Shown: in pieces, positions 26,503 through 35,683 of the stretch | Layout: every line of letters starts with the position of its first letter | Position numbering within the stretch: position 1 is the first letter of the stretch | Source of the DNA: Gammaproteobacteria bacterium | GTDB lineage: Bacteria; Pseudomonadota; Gammaproteobacteria; SZUA-152 | Direction of reading: 5' to 3' | Assembly: GCA_021647505.1 (NCBI GenBank) | Contig: JAKIUN010000018.1 | Location: forward strand, 1 to 56,979 | Length of the DNA stretch: 56,979 bases | Notes under the pieces: generated by a model | Database searches by the model: none | The model's input: only the letters and a program-made list of their open reading frames with translations | Told to the model about the DNA's origin: nothing | Translations under genes and position numbers: made by a program

Positions 26503-26934
26503 TCAGTGCCGAGCCAGTCCCTGCACGCAGCGCAGATAGGCCACCTCATCCGGCGTCTGTCCGGCCCGCTGCGCCTCCCACAGCGACTGTCCCAGGCATT
26601 CCATCACCCGGTGCTCGACCTCATGCGCATCCTGCACCCGCGCAAGCAGGGTGCGAATGGCATCGACGATGCCGGCCGGCCGGTCAGTGCTCAGTTGCTC
26701 ACGGATGGCGATATGCATGCCCATGTGCATGAAGGGGTTGGTTTCACCCTGAGCGGCTGGAAAATCTTTGTCGAGGGCATCTTCACCCCGTTTCAACAAG
26801 GCTTGATATTCCGGGTGCATTGTCACCACTTCGGCGATCATTGTCTCCAGCGGTGAAAGCGGCTCGTCTGTCTGCTGCTTGCGCCAGGCATCCACATACA
26901 TGCGGCGCAGTTGTTCACGGCTCTGACCGAACAT
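26503..26934 (-). CDS. DUF1841 family protein
   Basis: A 143-residue protein that matches the DUF1841 family (uncharacterised, common in beta- and gammaproteobacteria): MFGQSREQLRRMYVDAW, ETMIAEVV..HPEYQ and FMHMGMHIAIREQL are typical blocks. The His/Met-rich HMGMH segment (about residues 81-85) could bind metal, but no activity is known. ATG 26934 has GGAGC upstream; longer starts run into nth. It begins one base after the nth stop on the same strand, so the two are co-transcribed, an arrangement often seen in gammaproteobacteria. Confidence 0.85.
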   Translation of the reverse strand: MFGQSREQLRRMYVDAWRKQQTDEPLSPLETMIAEVVTMHPEYQALLKRGEDALDKDFPAAQGETNPFMHMGMHIAIREQLSTDRPAGIVDAIRTLLARVQDAHEVEHRVMECLGQSLWEAQRAGQTPDEVAYLRCVQGLARH

Positions 26935-26935
26935 T

Positions 26936-27568
26936 TCAGTGCTCCTTTTTTTTGTATTCACACAGATCCTCGATCACACAGGAGCCGCAGCGTGGCTTGC
27001 GCGCCACACAGGTGTAGCGCCCGTGCAGGATCAGCCAGTGGTGGGCGTCCTGCTTGAATTCCTCGGGGACGAACTTCATCAGCCTTTTTTCCACCTCTAG
27101 TACTGTCTTTCCGGAGGCGATACGGGTGCGGTTGGCGACGCGAAAAATATGGGTGTCCACGGCAATGGTTGGTTGGCCGAAGGCCGTATTGAGTATCACA
27201 TTAGCGGTCTTGCGACCCACGCCGTGCAGGGCTTCCAGCGCTGCACGGTCTTCCGGCACCTCACTGTTGTGCTGTTCGACGAGGATCCGACAGGCTTGGA
27301 TGACGTGTTTGGCCTTGCTATTGAACAGGCCGATGGTCTTGATGTACTCCTTCAGGCCCTCTTCGCCCAGGTCAAGGATGGCCTGCGGCGTATTGGCGAC
27401 CTGGAACAGCTTCGTTGTGGCCTTGTTCACCCCCTTGTCTGTGGCTTGTGCGGACAGGGTGACGGCGACCAGCAGTTCAAACGGTGTTGAATAGTTCAGC
27501 TCCGTCGTCGGCGTGGGGTTGTTTGCTTGTAAACGGCTGAAAATCTCGTGACGCTTTTGTTGGTTCAT
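26936..27568 (-). CDS. nth: Endonuclease III
   Basis: A 210-residue DNA glycosylase/AP lyase that removes oxidised pyrimidines. Catalytic Lys120 lies in the helix-hairpin-helix loop LHGVGRKTANVIL, with Asp138 in VDTHIFRVANR. The 4Fe-4S cluster ligands Cys187, Cys194, Cys197 and Cys203 have the standard C-x6-C-x2-C-x5-C spacing. Length and start (MNQQKRHEIFSRLQ) match E. coli Nth (211). An upstream in-frame start at 27646 would add 26 unrelated residues and is rejected. Confidence 0.95.
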   Translation of the reverse strand: MNQQKRHEIFSRLQANNPTPTTELNYSTPFELLVAVTLSAQATDKGVNKATTKLFQVANTPQAILDLGEEGLKEYIKTIGLFNSKAKHVIQACRILVEQHNSEVPEDRAALEALHGVGRKTANVILNTAFGQPTIAVDTHIFRVANRTRIASGKTVLEVEKRLMKFVPEEFKQDAHHWLILHGRYTCVARKPRCGSCVIEDLCEYKKKEH

Positions 27569-27711
27569 CGCAGTAGGCCGTTGGCAGGCGGGTGAGTGGT
27601 GATGGACAAGGAGCCGCATTCTGGCAAATTTAACCCCAGGCGGCAAAATGGCTTGCCGATACAGGCCTTGATTCGATGCTTCGAGTCATTTGTCAAGCCC
27701 TATGGGGCAGG

Positions 27712-27720
27712 TTATGCACA
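27712..27720 (+). promoter_or_regulatory. DnaA box (TTATGCACA)
   Basis: A perfect match to the DnaA consensus TTATNCACA. It lies 171 bp left of the paired boxes at 27891-27925, with the AT-rich stretch between them. Confidence 0.5.
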
Positions 27721-27890
27721 GAAATAACGAGCTGTCTTCGTGCCTGGTGTCAAATTTTCATCACACATGTTGTAAGTGCTTGATTGTTTGTTAATTCATT
27801 GATATAAAAAGAAATTTATTTCCTGGTCAAAGAATGTGCATTTCAACAGCAGGCCAAGTGCCGCCTACTTTTTGACGAGTTCTGCCCACT

Positions 27891-27925
27891 TTGTCCACAA
27901 AGTTATCCACAGGTTTTGTGGATAA
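27891..27925. promoter_or_regulatory. Cluster of DnaA boxes
   Basis: TTATCCACA at 27903-27911 (plus) and its inverse TGTGGATAA at 27917-27925 are both perfect high-affinity DnaA boxes, 5 bp apart. TTGTCCACA at 27891-27899 differs from consensus by one base. Such a tight inverted pair is expected at an origin, at a DnaA-titration site or in a DnaA-regulated promoter. No dnaA, dnaN or gidA gene is nearby. Confidence 0.65.
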
Positions 27926-28412
27926 GCCGGAAAGTCTCGCATAGACAGGGAGTTATTACCGTTTTGTGACAAGATTGGTGAGCGTAGTGGGGTAAGTGAC
28001 AATAAGGACTTCCCGTTTATGGGTGTCCAACGAATACAGGGTTCATGTCTTCGGGTGGATTTCGTGACAGGAGTCACAGTCATTGTGACGCCCGCTTGTT
28101 TACTGGCCTGTAGTAGACTAAAGATCTCTGAGGGGGCACTACAGGACTCAATGATCTCCGTCGCGTGCCGATAGAGGGGCTGGATTGTGGGCGATTTGAC
28201 CGGCAAGACAGGCCCGATAAGCAATCATGTCCAGCAGACGGGGGCAATGGCTCGATTATTGATTCTCAAACCGGCTTGAAATCAATATGTGACTACTTCA
28301 CACTCTGCTCGACCGGGAAGCCGCACAATTTATGACTATTACGACGTTAAACGTGGTGTGTTGCTGCGTGATGAACACTGGAAGTACTCGAATACAACTC
28401 AGGTGATGCAAG

Positions 28413-30365
28413 ATGGGCAAACTGCGAAGGGCTTTAACTCTGTTCTTAATGGCTGGATTTGGCCTGGTGCTGTCAGGTTGTGGCGGCGAGGATGCTTTTT
28501 TAACGCCGCCTGAGGGTGGGGGGCCTGATCCAAAAGCATCCTCGGTGGCCAGTGTTATTTTGACAAGTAGTACGCCCACGCTGGGTTCGTCCAGCAGTGA
28601 TGGGGTTGACCTGGTTGCCTTGGTAAAGGATGCCAACAGTGCCTTGGTGGAGGGGCAGGACGTTGTGTTCAGCGCCTCGGGTGGTGGTTTGCAGATAACC
28701 TCCGGCACCACTAATGCTGCTGGCGAGGCAACGGCCAGGCTGTCTACCGCGGGCGACCCGACCAATCGCGACATCACGGTGACGGCGAGGGTGGGAACAC
28801 GAAGCGACAGCGTGAATGTTGCGGTTACCGGTACGGGAATCAGCGTGAGTGGTGAAAGTGCCGTTGTGTTTGGCAGTACCATCGATCTGACCATTTTCCT
28901 GCAAGACTCCGCCAGCAACGGCATTCCCAACAAGGCCGTTACCGTCAGTTCGGCTAAGGGCAATGCTTTGAGTCAGGCCACGTTAAACACTGGCGCCAGT
29001 GGCAGCGCCCAAGTGACCCTGACCGGCTCCGTGGGTGGAGTGGATACCATTACCGTTTCAGCCCTGGGTGTAATGGCGCAATACACCGTCAATGTCTCTT
29101 CCGATCAGTTCGATTTGAGTTTGCCCAGCGCTGACTTGGTCATCAATATGGATCACACCATTACCGTCGTTTGGAGCCAGAACGGAAGTCCTGTCAATGG
29201 GCAAACAGTCCATTTCACAACTACGCGCGGCACCTTGTCTTCTTCCACAGCAACCACCTTGGGTGGGCAGGCGAGTGTGATGGTTCGTTCCAACAATGCC
29301 GGGCCGGTACGGGTGACGGCCTTTGTTGGTGGAGATGGCGGTCCCACGGCCAAGGCCGAGGCCGACTTTGTTGCGACCACGCCCGCCACACTCACCCTGC
29401 AGGCGGATCTGGCCACCATCGGCCCCAATGGCGAGGAAGACACCATCAAAGCCGTGGTGCGAGATAACAACAATAATCGGGTGAAGAACATCCCCATACG
29501 GTTTACCATCGTGCAGGACAACAGCAACGGTGCGATCTCGAACTCGAGTGACTTGACGGATAGTCTGGGCCGTGCATCCACCGTCTACACCTCGACCGAT
29601 GTGACCACGGCCAAGGATGGCGTTGTTATTCAGGCAGAAGTGGAAAACCGTGCCACTTATGAGGGAGTGGGTGTGCCTTGTGAAGACACCTTTCAGGGTG
29701 GCATCAACCAAAACGACGGAAGCAAGCTCTGCACGACGGTGGCCATCACCGTGGCCCAGGCGGATTTGTTCGTGCGTCTCGGTGGCGGCAACCTGATAGA
29801 GGAACTGGATGCCACGCGCTATAGTATGCCTTACAGCGTTGTGGTGACAGACTCCGCTGGCAACGCCAGGGCTGGTGTGGAAGTCATTATTTCCTTGATC
29901 CCCGTCTCCTATGGAAAAGGCTGGTATCGCTTAGGTGTTGGTGAAGATGGGCTTCCGAATACGGATGATGACGAAGCGCCTTGGCGGGCTGTCTGGCAAG
30001 CAACTTGTCAGAATGAGGACACCCTGAATGAAGACCCTGATGCGCTATTGAACGGATTTATTGACGCTGACGAAGATATCAACGGGAACGGCCGGCTTGA
30101 GCCGGGCAACGTCGCCGCCGTGCAGGGCAAGCCAACCACTGATGCCACCGGTTTTGCTACTTTTGACATTATTTATGCGAAAGACTTCTCTCTATGGACT
30201 AGATACCAGTTGAGGGCATCAGCACAGGTGGCGGGTAGTGAAGGCGTCCACGAGGTGGAGTTTTCACTGCCCGCCCTGGCAAAGGATTTTTCCAACAAGG
30301 AGATTTCTCCGCCGGGCAATCCGAGTCCTTTCGGTATTGCGAATCTGTGTACGAATCCAGATTGA
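28413..30365 (+). CDS. Large Ig-like (Big_1/invasin-type) repeat lipoprotein
   Basis: A 650-residue secreted lipoprotein. The signal ends in the lipobox LSGC, with Cys23 as the lipidated residue; the next residues are Gly-Gly, not the Asp that signals inner-membrane retention, so outer-membrane sorting is likely. The rest consists of about five tandem beta-sandwich repeats resembling Big_1/invasin domains, each with VxAxVxDxxxNPV..G..V.F and G.A.a.l phrases. Near residues 551-563 DADEDINGNGRLE looks like a calcium-binding loop. Cys in positions near 425-440 and 525 may form disulfides. Likely role: surface adhesin or matrix component. A strong terminator follows, so it is probably monocistronic. 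Confidence 0.8.
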   Translation: MGKLRRALTLFLMAGFGLVLSGCGGEDAFLTPPEGGGPDPKASSVASVILTSSTPTLGSSSSDGVDLVALVKDANSALVEGQDVVFSASGGGLQITSGTTNAAGEATARLSTAGDPTNRDITVTARVGTRSDSVNVAVTGTGISVSGESAVVFGSTIDLTIFLQDSASNGIPNKAVTVSSAKGNALSQATLNTGASGSAQVTLTGSVGGVDTITVSALGVMAQYTVNVSSDQFDLSLPSADLVINMDHTITVVWSQNGSPVNGQTVHFTTTRGTLSSSTATTLGGQASVMVRSNNAGPVRVTAFVGGDGGPTAKAEADFVATTPATLTLQADLATIGPNGEEDTIKAVVRDNNNNRVKNIPIRFTIVQDNSNGAISNSSDLTDSLGRASTVYTSTDVTTAKDGVVIQAEVENRATYEGVGVPCEDTFQGGINQNDGSKLCTTVAITVAQADLFVRLGGGNLIEELDATRYSMPYSVVVTDSAGNARAGVEVIISLIPVSYGKGWYRLGVGEDGLPNTDDDEAPWRAVWQATCQNEDTLNEDPDALLNGFIDADEDINGNGRLEPGNVAAVQGKPTTDATGFATFDIIYAKDFSLWTRYQLRASAQVAGSEGVHEVEFSLPALAKDFSNKEISPPGNPSPFGIANLCTNPD

Positions 30366-30383
30366 TATTTAGTCGTTATTTCC

Positions 30384-30425
30384 AGGCAGGGCCATATCAC
30401 CAGTGATGTGGCCCTGCCTTTTTTT
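30384..30425 (+). terminator. Intrinsic terminator of the Ig-like lipoprotein gene
   Basis: A 17-bp GC-rich stem (30384-30400 with 30403-30419, one G-T wobble, 2-nt minimal loop that would open to 4 or more) is followed by seven T residues. It lies 18 bp after the lipoprotein stop. Confidence 0.92.
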
Positions 30426-30503
30426 GTCAGTTAATTAAGCTGTTAAGTACTCCTTCAAGATGAAAATGTCGGGTTCAGCTTGACGGAGTATTCGAGTCCG
30501 GCT

Positions 30504-32720
30504 ATGCCAACAGGGCCTTCCATTTTGCAGGTGGCAATCGCCACGCCGCTGCGTCGATGTTTTGATTATCATCTTGGTGCCTTACTGTCATCGGCAGCGG
30601 TTATGCCGGGCGTGCGGGTAAAGGTTTCTTTCGGTCGTTCGAGCACAGTGGGAGTGGTGTTGGAGCGGGTAGATGAAAGCCGCTGTCAGGCCGGTAAGCT
30701 TAAGGCTATTTCCGCGCCCCTGGATGAGCTGCCCCTGATCCCCTCAAGCCTGCTTGCTCTCCTGCAATGGGCCAGCGACTACTACGCCCACCCTATCGGC
30801 GAGGTCATCTTCAGCGCCCTGCCAAGCCTGCTGCGCCAGGGGGAGCCCGCCGAGCGGCGTGAGGTAGAGCACTGGTGTCTGACTTGTCTGGGGGCCTCGC
30901 AGGAACCGGATCAGCTCACCCGCGCACCGCGTCAGGCGGCCCTGCTGCGCCTGCTGATGGATCACCCCGAGGGCCTGTCGGCCAGCACGATCAATGAGCG
31001 GCAGGACAACTGGCGGCCCAGCATGCGTAAGCTGGCGGAAAAAGAATGGGTGGTGCGTGAGCAACGACCCGCCCTGCTGTTGCCGGCACCGGGGGGCACC
31101 CGCGATGAAGCGCCCACGTTAAACGTCGAACAGCAGACGGCCCTGGCCAGTCTCTGCACAGGGCTGGGCCACTTCGGCGTCAGCCTGCTTGATGGCGTCA
31201 CCGGCAGCGGCAAGACCGAGGTCTACCTGGGCCTTATCGGCGAGGTGCTGGCGCGTGGCGAGCAGGCCCTGGTGCTGGTGCCGGAGATCGGTCTCACGCC
31301 ACAATTGCTGGATCGCTTCCGCCGCCGTTTCCCGGAGCCCATCGCCGTGCTGCACTCGGGCCTTTCCGGCCGCGAGCGGCTGGATGCCTGGCTGATGGCG
31401 CGTGATGGTGATGCGGCCATCGTCATTGGTACTCGCTCCGCCGTGTTTACGCCGCTGGCACGACCCGGGGTGATCATCCTCGATGAAGAACACGATGCCT
31501 CTTTCAAACAGCAAGACGGTTTTCGCTACTCGGCGCGCGATGTGGCGGTAAAACGCGCCCAACTGGAAAATATCCCGGTACTGCTGGGTAGCGCCACGCC
31601 CTCCCTGGAGACCCTGCACAATGCCCGTCTGGGACGCTATTCCCACTTACGGTTGTGCGAGCGTGCCGGTAATGCCCGGCATCCGGAGGTGGCGGTGCTG
31701 GACGTGCGCAAGCAGCCCATGAATAGCGGTCTGTCGTTGGCGTTGGTCAATGCCATGCGCCGCCATCTCGACGCCGATGGGCAGGTGCTGCTGTTCCTCA
31801 ACCGCCGTGGTTATGCGCCCACCCTGCTGTGTCATGACTGCGGCTGGGTGGCCAAGTGCCGCCGCTGCGATGCGCATATGACATTATTTGCAGGTCGGAA
31901 ACGCCTGCGCTGCCACCACTGCGGCAGTGAGCGTCCCGCCGATCCCGCCTGCCCCGAGTGCCGTGGTAGCGAATTGTGTCCCGTGGGCGCCGGCACCGAG
32001 CGTCTCGAAGAGGCCCTGCAAGGCCTCTTTCCGGGCACAGGTATGGTACGCATCGACCGCGACACCACGCGCCGCAAGGGCGCCATGCAGGCCTTGCTGG
32101 ATAGCGTGCACGACGGTAGCGCCCGTATTCTCGTTGGCACCCAGATGCTGGCCAAGGGGCATCACTTTCCCGAGGTCACCCTAGTGGGCATGGTGGACGT
32201 GGATCAGGGCCTGTTCAGCGCCGATTTCCGCGCCACCGAACGCATGGCGCAGTTGATCACCCAGGTCGCGGGCCGTGCCGGGCGCGCGCAACGGCCGGGA
32301 CAGGTGCTGATCCAGACCCATCACCCCGACCACCCCCTGCTGCAACTGCTGCTGCGCGAAGGTTATGCCGCCTTCGCCCACGCTGCGCTGGAGGAGCGTC
32401 GCCAGGCCAACCTGCCGCCCTTCAGCCATCTGGCCCTGCTGCGCGCCGAGGCCGTGGATGGTGAACTGCCGCTGCGTTTCTTGCGCCAGGCGCGTGAACT
32501 GGCCGAGGCGCTGCATCCGTACGGTGTGCAACTACTCGGGCCGATCCCTGCGCCTATGGAACGCCGCGCCGGGCGTGTACGGGCGCAGCTTTTGTTGCAG
32601 GCCAACCGCCGCGTTGACCTGCATCGGCTGCTCGATCCCTGGCTCCAGCAACTGGAAACCGACAAGCTGGGCCGCAAGGTGCGCTGGTCTGTCGACGTGG
32701 ATCCGCAGGAAATGTTTTAA
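30504..32720 (+). CDS. priA: Primosomal protein N' (replication restart helicase PriA)
   Basis: A 738-residue superfamily 2 helicase that reloads the replisome at stalled forks. Motifs in order: an N-terminal 3'-OH-binding domain (LQVAIATPLRRCFDYHL), Walker A GVTGSGKT with Lys237, DEEH box (LDEEHDASFKQ), and eight zinc-binding cysteines in four pairs (CHDC, CRRC, CHHC, CPEC). Helicase motifs V and VI (GTQMLAKGHHFPEVTLVG, QVAGRAGRAQRPGQVLIQT) follow. E. coli PriA has 732 residues. ATG 30504 is preferred over an in-frame TTG at 30480; neither has a strong ribosome site. Confidence 0.95.
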   Translation: MPTGPSILQVAIATPLRRCFDYHLGALLSSAAVMPGVRVKVSFGRSSTVGVVLERVDESRCQAGKLKAISAPLDELPLIPSSLLALLQWASDYYAHPIGEVIFSALPSLLRQGEPAERREVEHWCLTCLGASQEPDQLTRAPRQAALLRLLMDHPEGLSASTINERQDNWRPSMRKLAEKEWVVREQRPALLLPAPGGTRDEAPTLNVEQQTALASLCTGLGHFGVSLLDGVTGSGKTEVYLGLIGEVLARGEQALVLVPEIGLTPQLLDRFRRRFPEPIAVLHSGLSGRERLDAWLMARDGDAAIVIGTRSAVFTPLARPGVIILDEEHDASFKQQDGFRYSARDVAVKRAQLENIPVLLGSATPSLETLHNARLGRYSHLRLCERAGNARHPEVAVLDVRKQPMNSGLSLALVNAMRRHLDADGQVLLFLNRRGYAPTLLCHDCGWVAKCRRCDAHMTLFAGRKRLRCHHCGSERPADPACPECRGSELCPVGAGTERLEEALQGLFPGTGMVRIDRDTTRRKGAMQALLDSVHDGSARILVGTQMLAKGHHFPEVTLVGMVDVDQGLFSADFRATERMAQLITQVAGRAGRAQRPGQVLIQTHHPDHPLLQLLLREGYAAFAHAALEERRQANLPPFSHLALLRAEAVDGELPLRFLRQARELAEALHPYGVQLLGPIPAPMERRAGRVRAQLLLQANRRVDLHRLLDPWLQQLETDKLGRKVRWSVDVDPQEMF

Positions 32721-32843
32721 CGAATTTTTTGTGGGGAGTCTGATCCCGTTTTTGCCGCAGGGGGGCTTTAAGCTGCTAAAACAGCCAAAAAGGCCGATAA
32801 CGATGATTGGCAAAGATTGCTATCATTACGGCAGTATCGGAAA

Positions 32844-32855
32844 TCTAAATTTAGA
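32844..32855. promoter_or_regulatory. 12-bp palindrome upstream of parDE (candidate operator)
   Basis: TCTAAATTTAGA is a perfect palindrome ending 10 bp before the parD start and overlapping its AGAGG ribosome site. ParD-type ribbon-helix-helix antitoxins repress their own promoters by binding short palindromes, so this is a natural candidate. No experimental or comparative support is available here. Confidence 0.45.
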
Positions 32856-32865
32856 GGTCAAGACC

Positions 32866-33129
32866 ATGAATGTATCTCTGACACCCCAGCTGGAATCTTA
32901 TATAAAACAAAAGGTTGAAAAAGGCATATACAACTCGGTGAGCGAGGTTGTGCGTGAAGCCCTGCGGTTGTTGGAAGAGCGAGATGCCCTCCAGGCATTG
33001 AAGCTGGAGGCCTTGCGTAAAGACATCTACCTTGGTCTGGAATCATTGGATAATGGCCAGGGCAAGCCACTGGACATGAAGGCGATCAAAGCCAAAGGGC
33101 AGAAACATTTGGCTGGAAACGGCAAATAA
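32866..33129 (+). CDS. parD: ParD-type ribbon-helix-helix antitoxin
   Basis: An 87-residue protein with the ParD layout: an N-terminal ribbon (MNVSLTPQLESYIKQKV), two helices with the family phrase YNSVSEVVREALRLLEERD (about 27-45), and a flexible C-terminal half that should wrap the toxin. ATG 32866 has AGAGG 9 bases upstream. The stop overlaps the toxin start by one base (TAATG), giving tight coupling. It lies between priA and argS, which are closer neighbours in related genomes, so the pair was probably inserted. Acts as repressor and toxin neutraliser. Confidence 0.88.
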   Translation: MNVSLTPQLESYIKQKVEKGIYNSVSEVVREALRLLEERDALQALKLEALRKDIYLGLESLDNGQGKPLDMKAIKAKGQKHLAGNGK

Positions 33130-33416
33130 TGCCAATGCTGATTATCTCCCCTGAAGCCGAGCAAGACCTGCTCGATATCTGGCTGTATATCGCCGAAGAC
33201 AGTTCCGTGAATGCAGGCCGCTTCCTTGATCGGCTGGAAGGGAAAGCCCTGAAACTCACCGAGTTTACGGAAATCGGTATCGACAGGCCGGAGCTGGCGG
33301 CCGACCTGAAAAGCTTCCCAGTTGACCGCTATGTCTTGTATTACCGGGTCAACACAGGTGGGATCGAGTTGGTTCGTGTGTTACACGGCTCACGAGATAT
33401 CAATCGGGCGTTCTGA
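33129..33416 (+). CDS. parE: ParE/RelE-superfamily toxin
   Basis: A 95-residue toxin of the ParE type: a PEAEQDLLDIWLYIAEDS opening helix, then LTEFTEIGIDRPELAADLKSF and YVLYYRV..GIELVRVLHGSRDI at the C terminus, all typical of ParE. Members inhibit DNA gyrase, whereas RelE relatives cleave mRNA; the RelE catalytic residues are not evident, which favours a ParE-like action. It overlaps parD by one base. No other gene follows in the operon. Confidence 0.88.
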   Translation: MPMLIISPEAEQDLLDIWLYIAEDSSVNAGRFLDRLEGKALKLTEFTEIGIDRPELAADLKSFPVDRYVLYYRVNTGGIELVRVLHGSRDINRAF

Positions 33417-33922
33417 TCTTTTTGCCTCCTTGACGTCAAGACACAGTGTCGGTATTGGGGCCAGAGACGACAAATGTCTCCCCCGAAGGGCGGATATATG
33501 GATGCAATATTCTTTGTGTCACGAACGAACTTTTTCCTTGTATCGCAGGGTGAACCATAATATGCCCTCATGACCCATGACTGGTAATACCACAATATGT
33601 AGTGGGTGGAGACACTACACTAGTGGTCTTCCTTTGTTTTGCCCGTTCCCTTAAAAAATCCACGAAGTCTTCCACTTCTGCAATTCGGTCAGTGGGGAGT
33701 AATTGAATCTTCTCTATCAATGCTTGTGTATTTTGTAATGGAAACTTTCCAATCTACATGTCTGGGTTGTGTAGGGTTGGGCGCAGCTTACCATAGCGAG
33801 GTTGGCTTCCCATTGGTGGGCAATGCCCATCCCATGGGGGAATGATCTCCCTTGTGTCCAGCGCCATCGGCAAGGGATAATACGCCGCCTTTTCCGCCAC
33901 CAAGTCCACCGGTCGCCAACGC
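33417..33922. other. Gap between parE and argS with an antitoxin remnant
   Basis: The right half (33760-33922) contains the region upstream of argS. The left part (33417-33567) has no supportable gene. The only coding trace is the leftward antitoxin remnant at 33568-33753. Several short palindromic patches (for example around 33805-33838) are visible, but nothing is recognisable as a repeat family. Confidence 0.5.
33568..33753 (-). pseudogene. Truncated DUF2281-type antitoxin
   Basis: A 61-codon open frame on the minus strand, not bounded by any ATG, reads ALIEKIQLLPTDRIAEVEDF then VDFLRERAKQRKTT. This is the core of DUF2281/VapB-like antitoxins (usual form: L..KI..LP..R..EVEDFVDFL). An in-frame stop (33754-33756) lies 13 codons before the core, the only non-ATG start candidates have no ribosome site, and the usual C-terminal toxin-binding tail is replaced by unrelated residues. 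It is therefore most likely a decayed relic of a second toxin-antitoxin locus next to parDE. Confidence 0.65.
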
Positions 33923-35683
33923 ATGAAGAAACACCTCGAATCCCTGATCCAGTCCGCCGTCGAAACCCTGCAAGGCGAGGGCGTGCTGCCTGCCGATCTG
34001 TCGATGAAGACCCTCGTCGAGCGTACCCGCGATGCCAGCCACGGTGACTATGCCTGCAACATCGCCCTGATGCTGGCCAAACCCGCGCGCAGCAAGCCGC
34101 GCGATCTGGCCGAGAAACTCGTCGCCGCGCTGCCGGTCTCCGAGCAGGTGGCCAGGGTCGAAATCGCCGGGCCGGGCTTCATCAATTTCACTCTCACCGA
34201 GGCGACAGCCTACGCGGTGGTCGGCACGGTGCTGGCGTCGGGCGAGGCCTACGGGCGTTCTGCCATCGGCGACGACAAACCCGTACAGGTGGAATTTGTC
34301 TCCGCCAATCCTACCGGCCCATTGCATGTCGGCCACGGCCGCGGCGCGGCCTATGGCGCGGCTGTGGCGGATCTGCTTGCCGCAGTAGGTTTCAAGGTGC
34401 ACCGTGAGTATTACGTCAACGACGCCGGCCGGCAGATGGACATCCTGGCGGTGAGTGTGTGGTTACGTTACCTCGATCAGTGCGGTGAAAAGCTGGCCTT
34501 CCCCGCCAATGGTTACAAGGGCGATTATGTGTGGGATATCGCCGCCGATCTGCACCGTGAGCATGGTGACGCCTACCGCCATGACGCCGAGATCGTGCTT
34601 AGCAACCTGCCCCTTGATGAGCCTGAGGGCGGTGATAAAGAGCAGTACATCGACGCACTCGTCAAGCGTGCCAAGGAACTGCTCGGCGAGGCCGCCTACC
34701 GGCAGGTCTTCGACGCCGGTCTCAACAGCATCCTCGACGATATCCGCTGTGACCTGGAAGGCTTTGGCGTGGTCTACGAGGCGTGGTTCTCCGAACGCTC
34801 ACTGACCGAATCCGGTGCCGTGGGCCGCGCCATCGAGCGCCTCAAGGAGGCCGGCCAGCTGTACGAAAAGGGCGGCGCGTGGTGGTTCCGCTCCTCCGAT
34901 TTCGGTGATGAAAAAGACCGTGTGGTGGTGCGCGACAACGGTCAGACGACCTATTTCGCCTCCGATATCGCCTACCACATGCAGAAGTTGGAGCGTGGTT
35001 TCGAGCGCGTCATCGACGTTTGGGGCGCCGACCACCATGGCTATGTGCCGCGCGTGAAGGCCGCATTGACTGCTCTCGGTGACGCCGCCGACAGGCTGGA
35101 CGTGCTGCTGGTGCAGTTCGCCATCCTCTACCGCGGCAAGGAGAAGGTGCCCATGTCCACCCGCTCCGGCCAGTTTGTCACCCTGCGTGAGCTACGCGCC
35201 GAGGTGGGCGACGACGCGGCGCGCTTCTTCTACGTGATGCGCCGGTGCGAACAGCACATGGATTTCGACCTGGAGCTGGCCAAATCACAGAGCAGCGACA
35301 ACCCGGTGTATTATATTCAGTATGCCCATGCACGGGTCTGCAGTGTGCTGCGGCAGATGGGCGAGAAGGGCCTGGAGCATGATGAAAAACAGGGGCTTGC
35401 CAGCCTTTATCGGCTCACAGAAATACATGAGCAGGCTCTGCTGACAAGCCTTTCCCGCTATCCTGAGGTACTGGAAGCGGCGGCGCTGAACCACGAGCCG
35501 CATCAACTGGCTCATTTCCTGCGTGATCTGGCCAACGAGTTCCACACCTACTACAACGCGCACCAGTTTCTGGTCGATGATGCGGTCTTGCGCGATGCGC
35601 GCCTGTGCCTGATCCGTGCCGTGCGCCGGGTGCTCGCCAATGGTCTCAATCTGCTGGGCGTGTCCGCACCGGAGTCCATGTGA
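33923..35683 (+). CDS. argS: Arginyl-tRNA synthetase
   Basis: A 586-residue class I aminoacyl-tRNA synthetase. An N-terminal Add-1 domain for tRNA recognition (about 1-110) is followed by the catalytic fold with HVGH at 135-138 (the HIGH motif) in [22 protein letters not shown] near 410-414 stands at the KMSK position; loss of the canonical lysine there is usual for many ArgRS enzymes. The C-terminal anticodon-binding domain ends the protein. Length is typical (E. coli 577). Its stop overlaps the GTG start of the SPOR-domain gene by four bases, so the two are coupled. Confidence 0.95.
   Translation: MKKHLESLIQSAVETLQGEGVLPADLSMKTLVERTRDASHGDYACNIALMLAKPARSKPRDLAEKLVAALPVSEQVARVEIAGPGFINFTLTEATAYAVVGTVLASGEAYGRSAIGDDKPVQVEFVSANPTGPLHVGHGRGAAYGAAVADLLAAVGFKVHREYYVNDAGRQMDILAVSVWLRYLDQCGEKLAFPANGYKGDYVWDIAADLHREHGDAYRHDAEIVLSNLPLDEPEGGDKEQYIDALVKRAKELLGEAAYRQVFDAGLNSILDDIRCDLEGFGVVYEAWFSERSLTESGAVGRAIERLKEAGQLYEKGGAWWFRSSDFGDEKDRVVVRDNGQTTYFASDIAYHMQKLERGFERVIDVWGADHHGYVPRVKAALTALGDAADRLDVLLVQFAILYRGKEKVPMSTRSGQFVTLRELRAEVGDDAARFFYVMRRCEQHMDFDLELAKSQSSDNPVYYIQYAHARVCSVLRQMGEKGLEHDEKQGLASLYRLTEIHEQALLTSLSRYPEVLEAAALNHEPHQLAHFLRDLANEFHTYYNAHQFLVDDAVLRDARLCLIRAVRRVLANGLNLLGVSAPESM

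Larger units (their letters stand above)
27569..28412. other. 844-bp non-coding region with DnaA boxes
   Basis: The longest gap in the window, between the divergent nth and lipoprotein genes. It holds three consensus DnaA boxes and one near-consensus box (27712-27925), next to an AT-rich stretch at about 27781-27830. From 27960 to 28400 I see short GTGAC/GTCAC repeats around 28062-28088 but no gene. The leftward open frame at 27865-28224 has no ribosome site, overlaps the DnaA boxes and does not look like a protein. Confidence 0.55.

Noticed and set aside
27865-28224. 119-codon minus-strand open frame in the 844-bp gap
   Set aside because: Its residues show no protein-like pattern, it has no ribosome site and it overlaps the DnaA boxes.
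33341-33595. 84-codon minus-strand frame next to parE
   Set aside because: It overlaps the end of parE antisense, contains no recognisable motif and no ribosome site.
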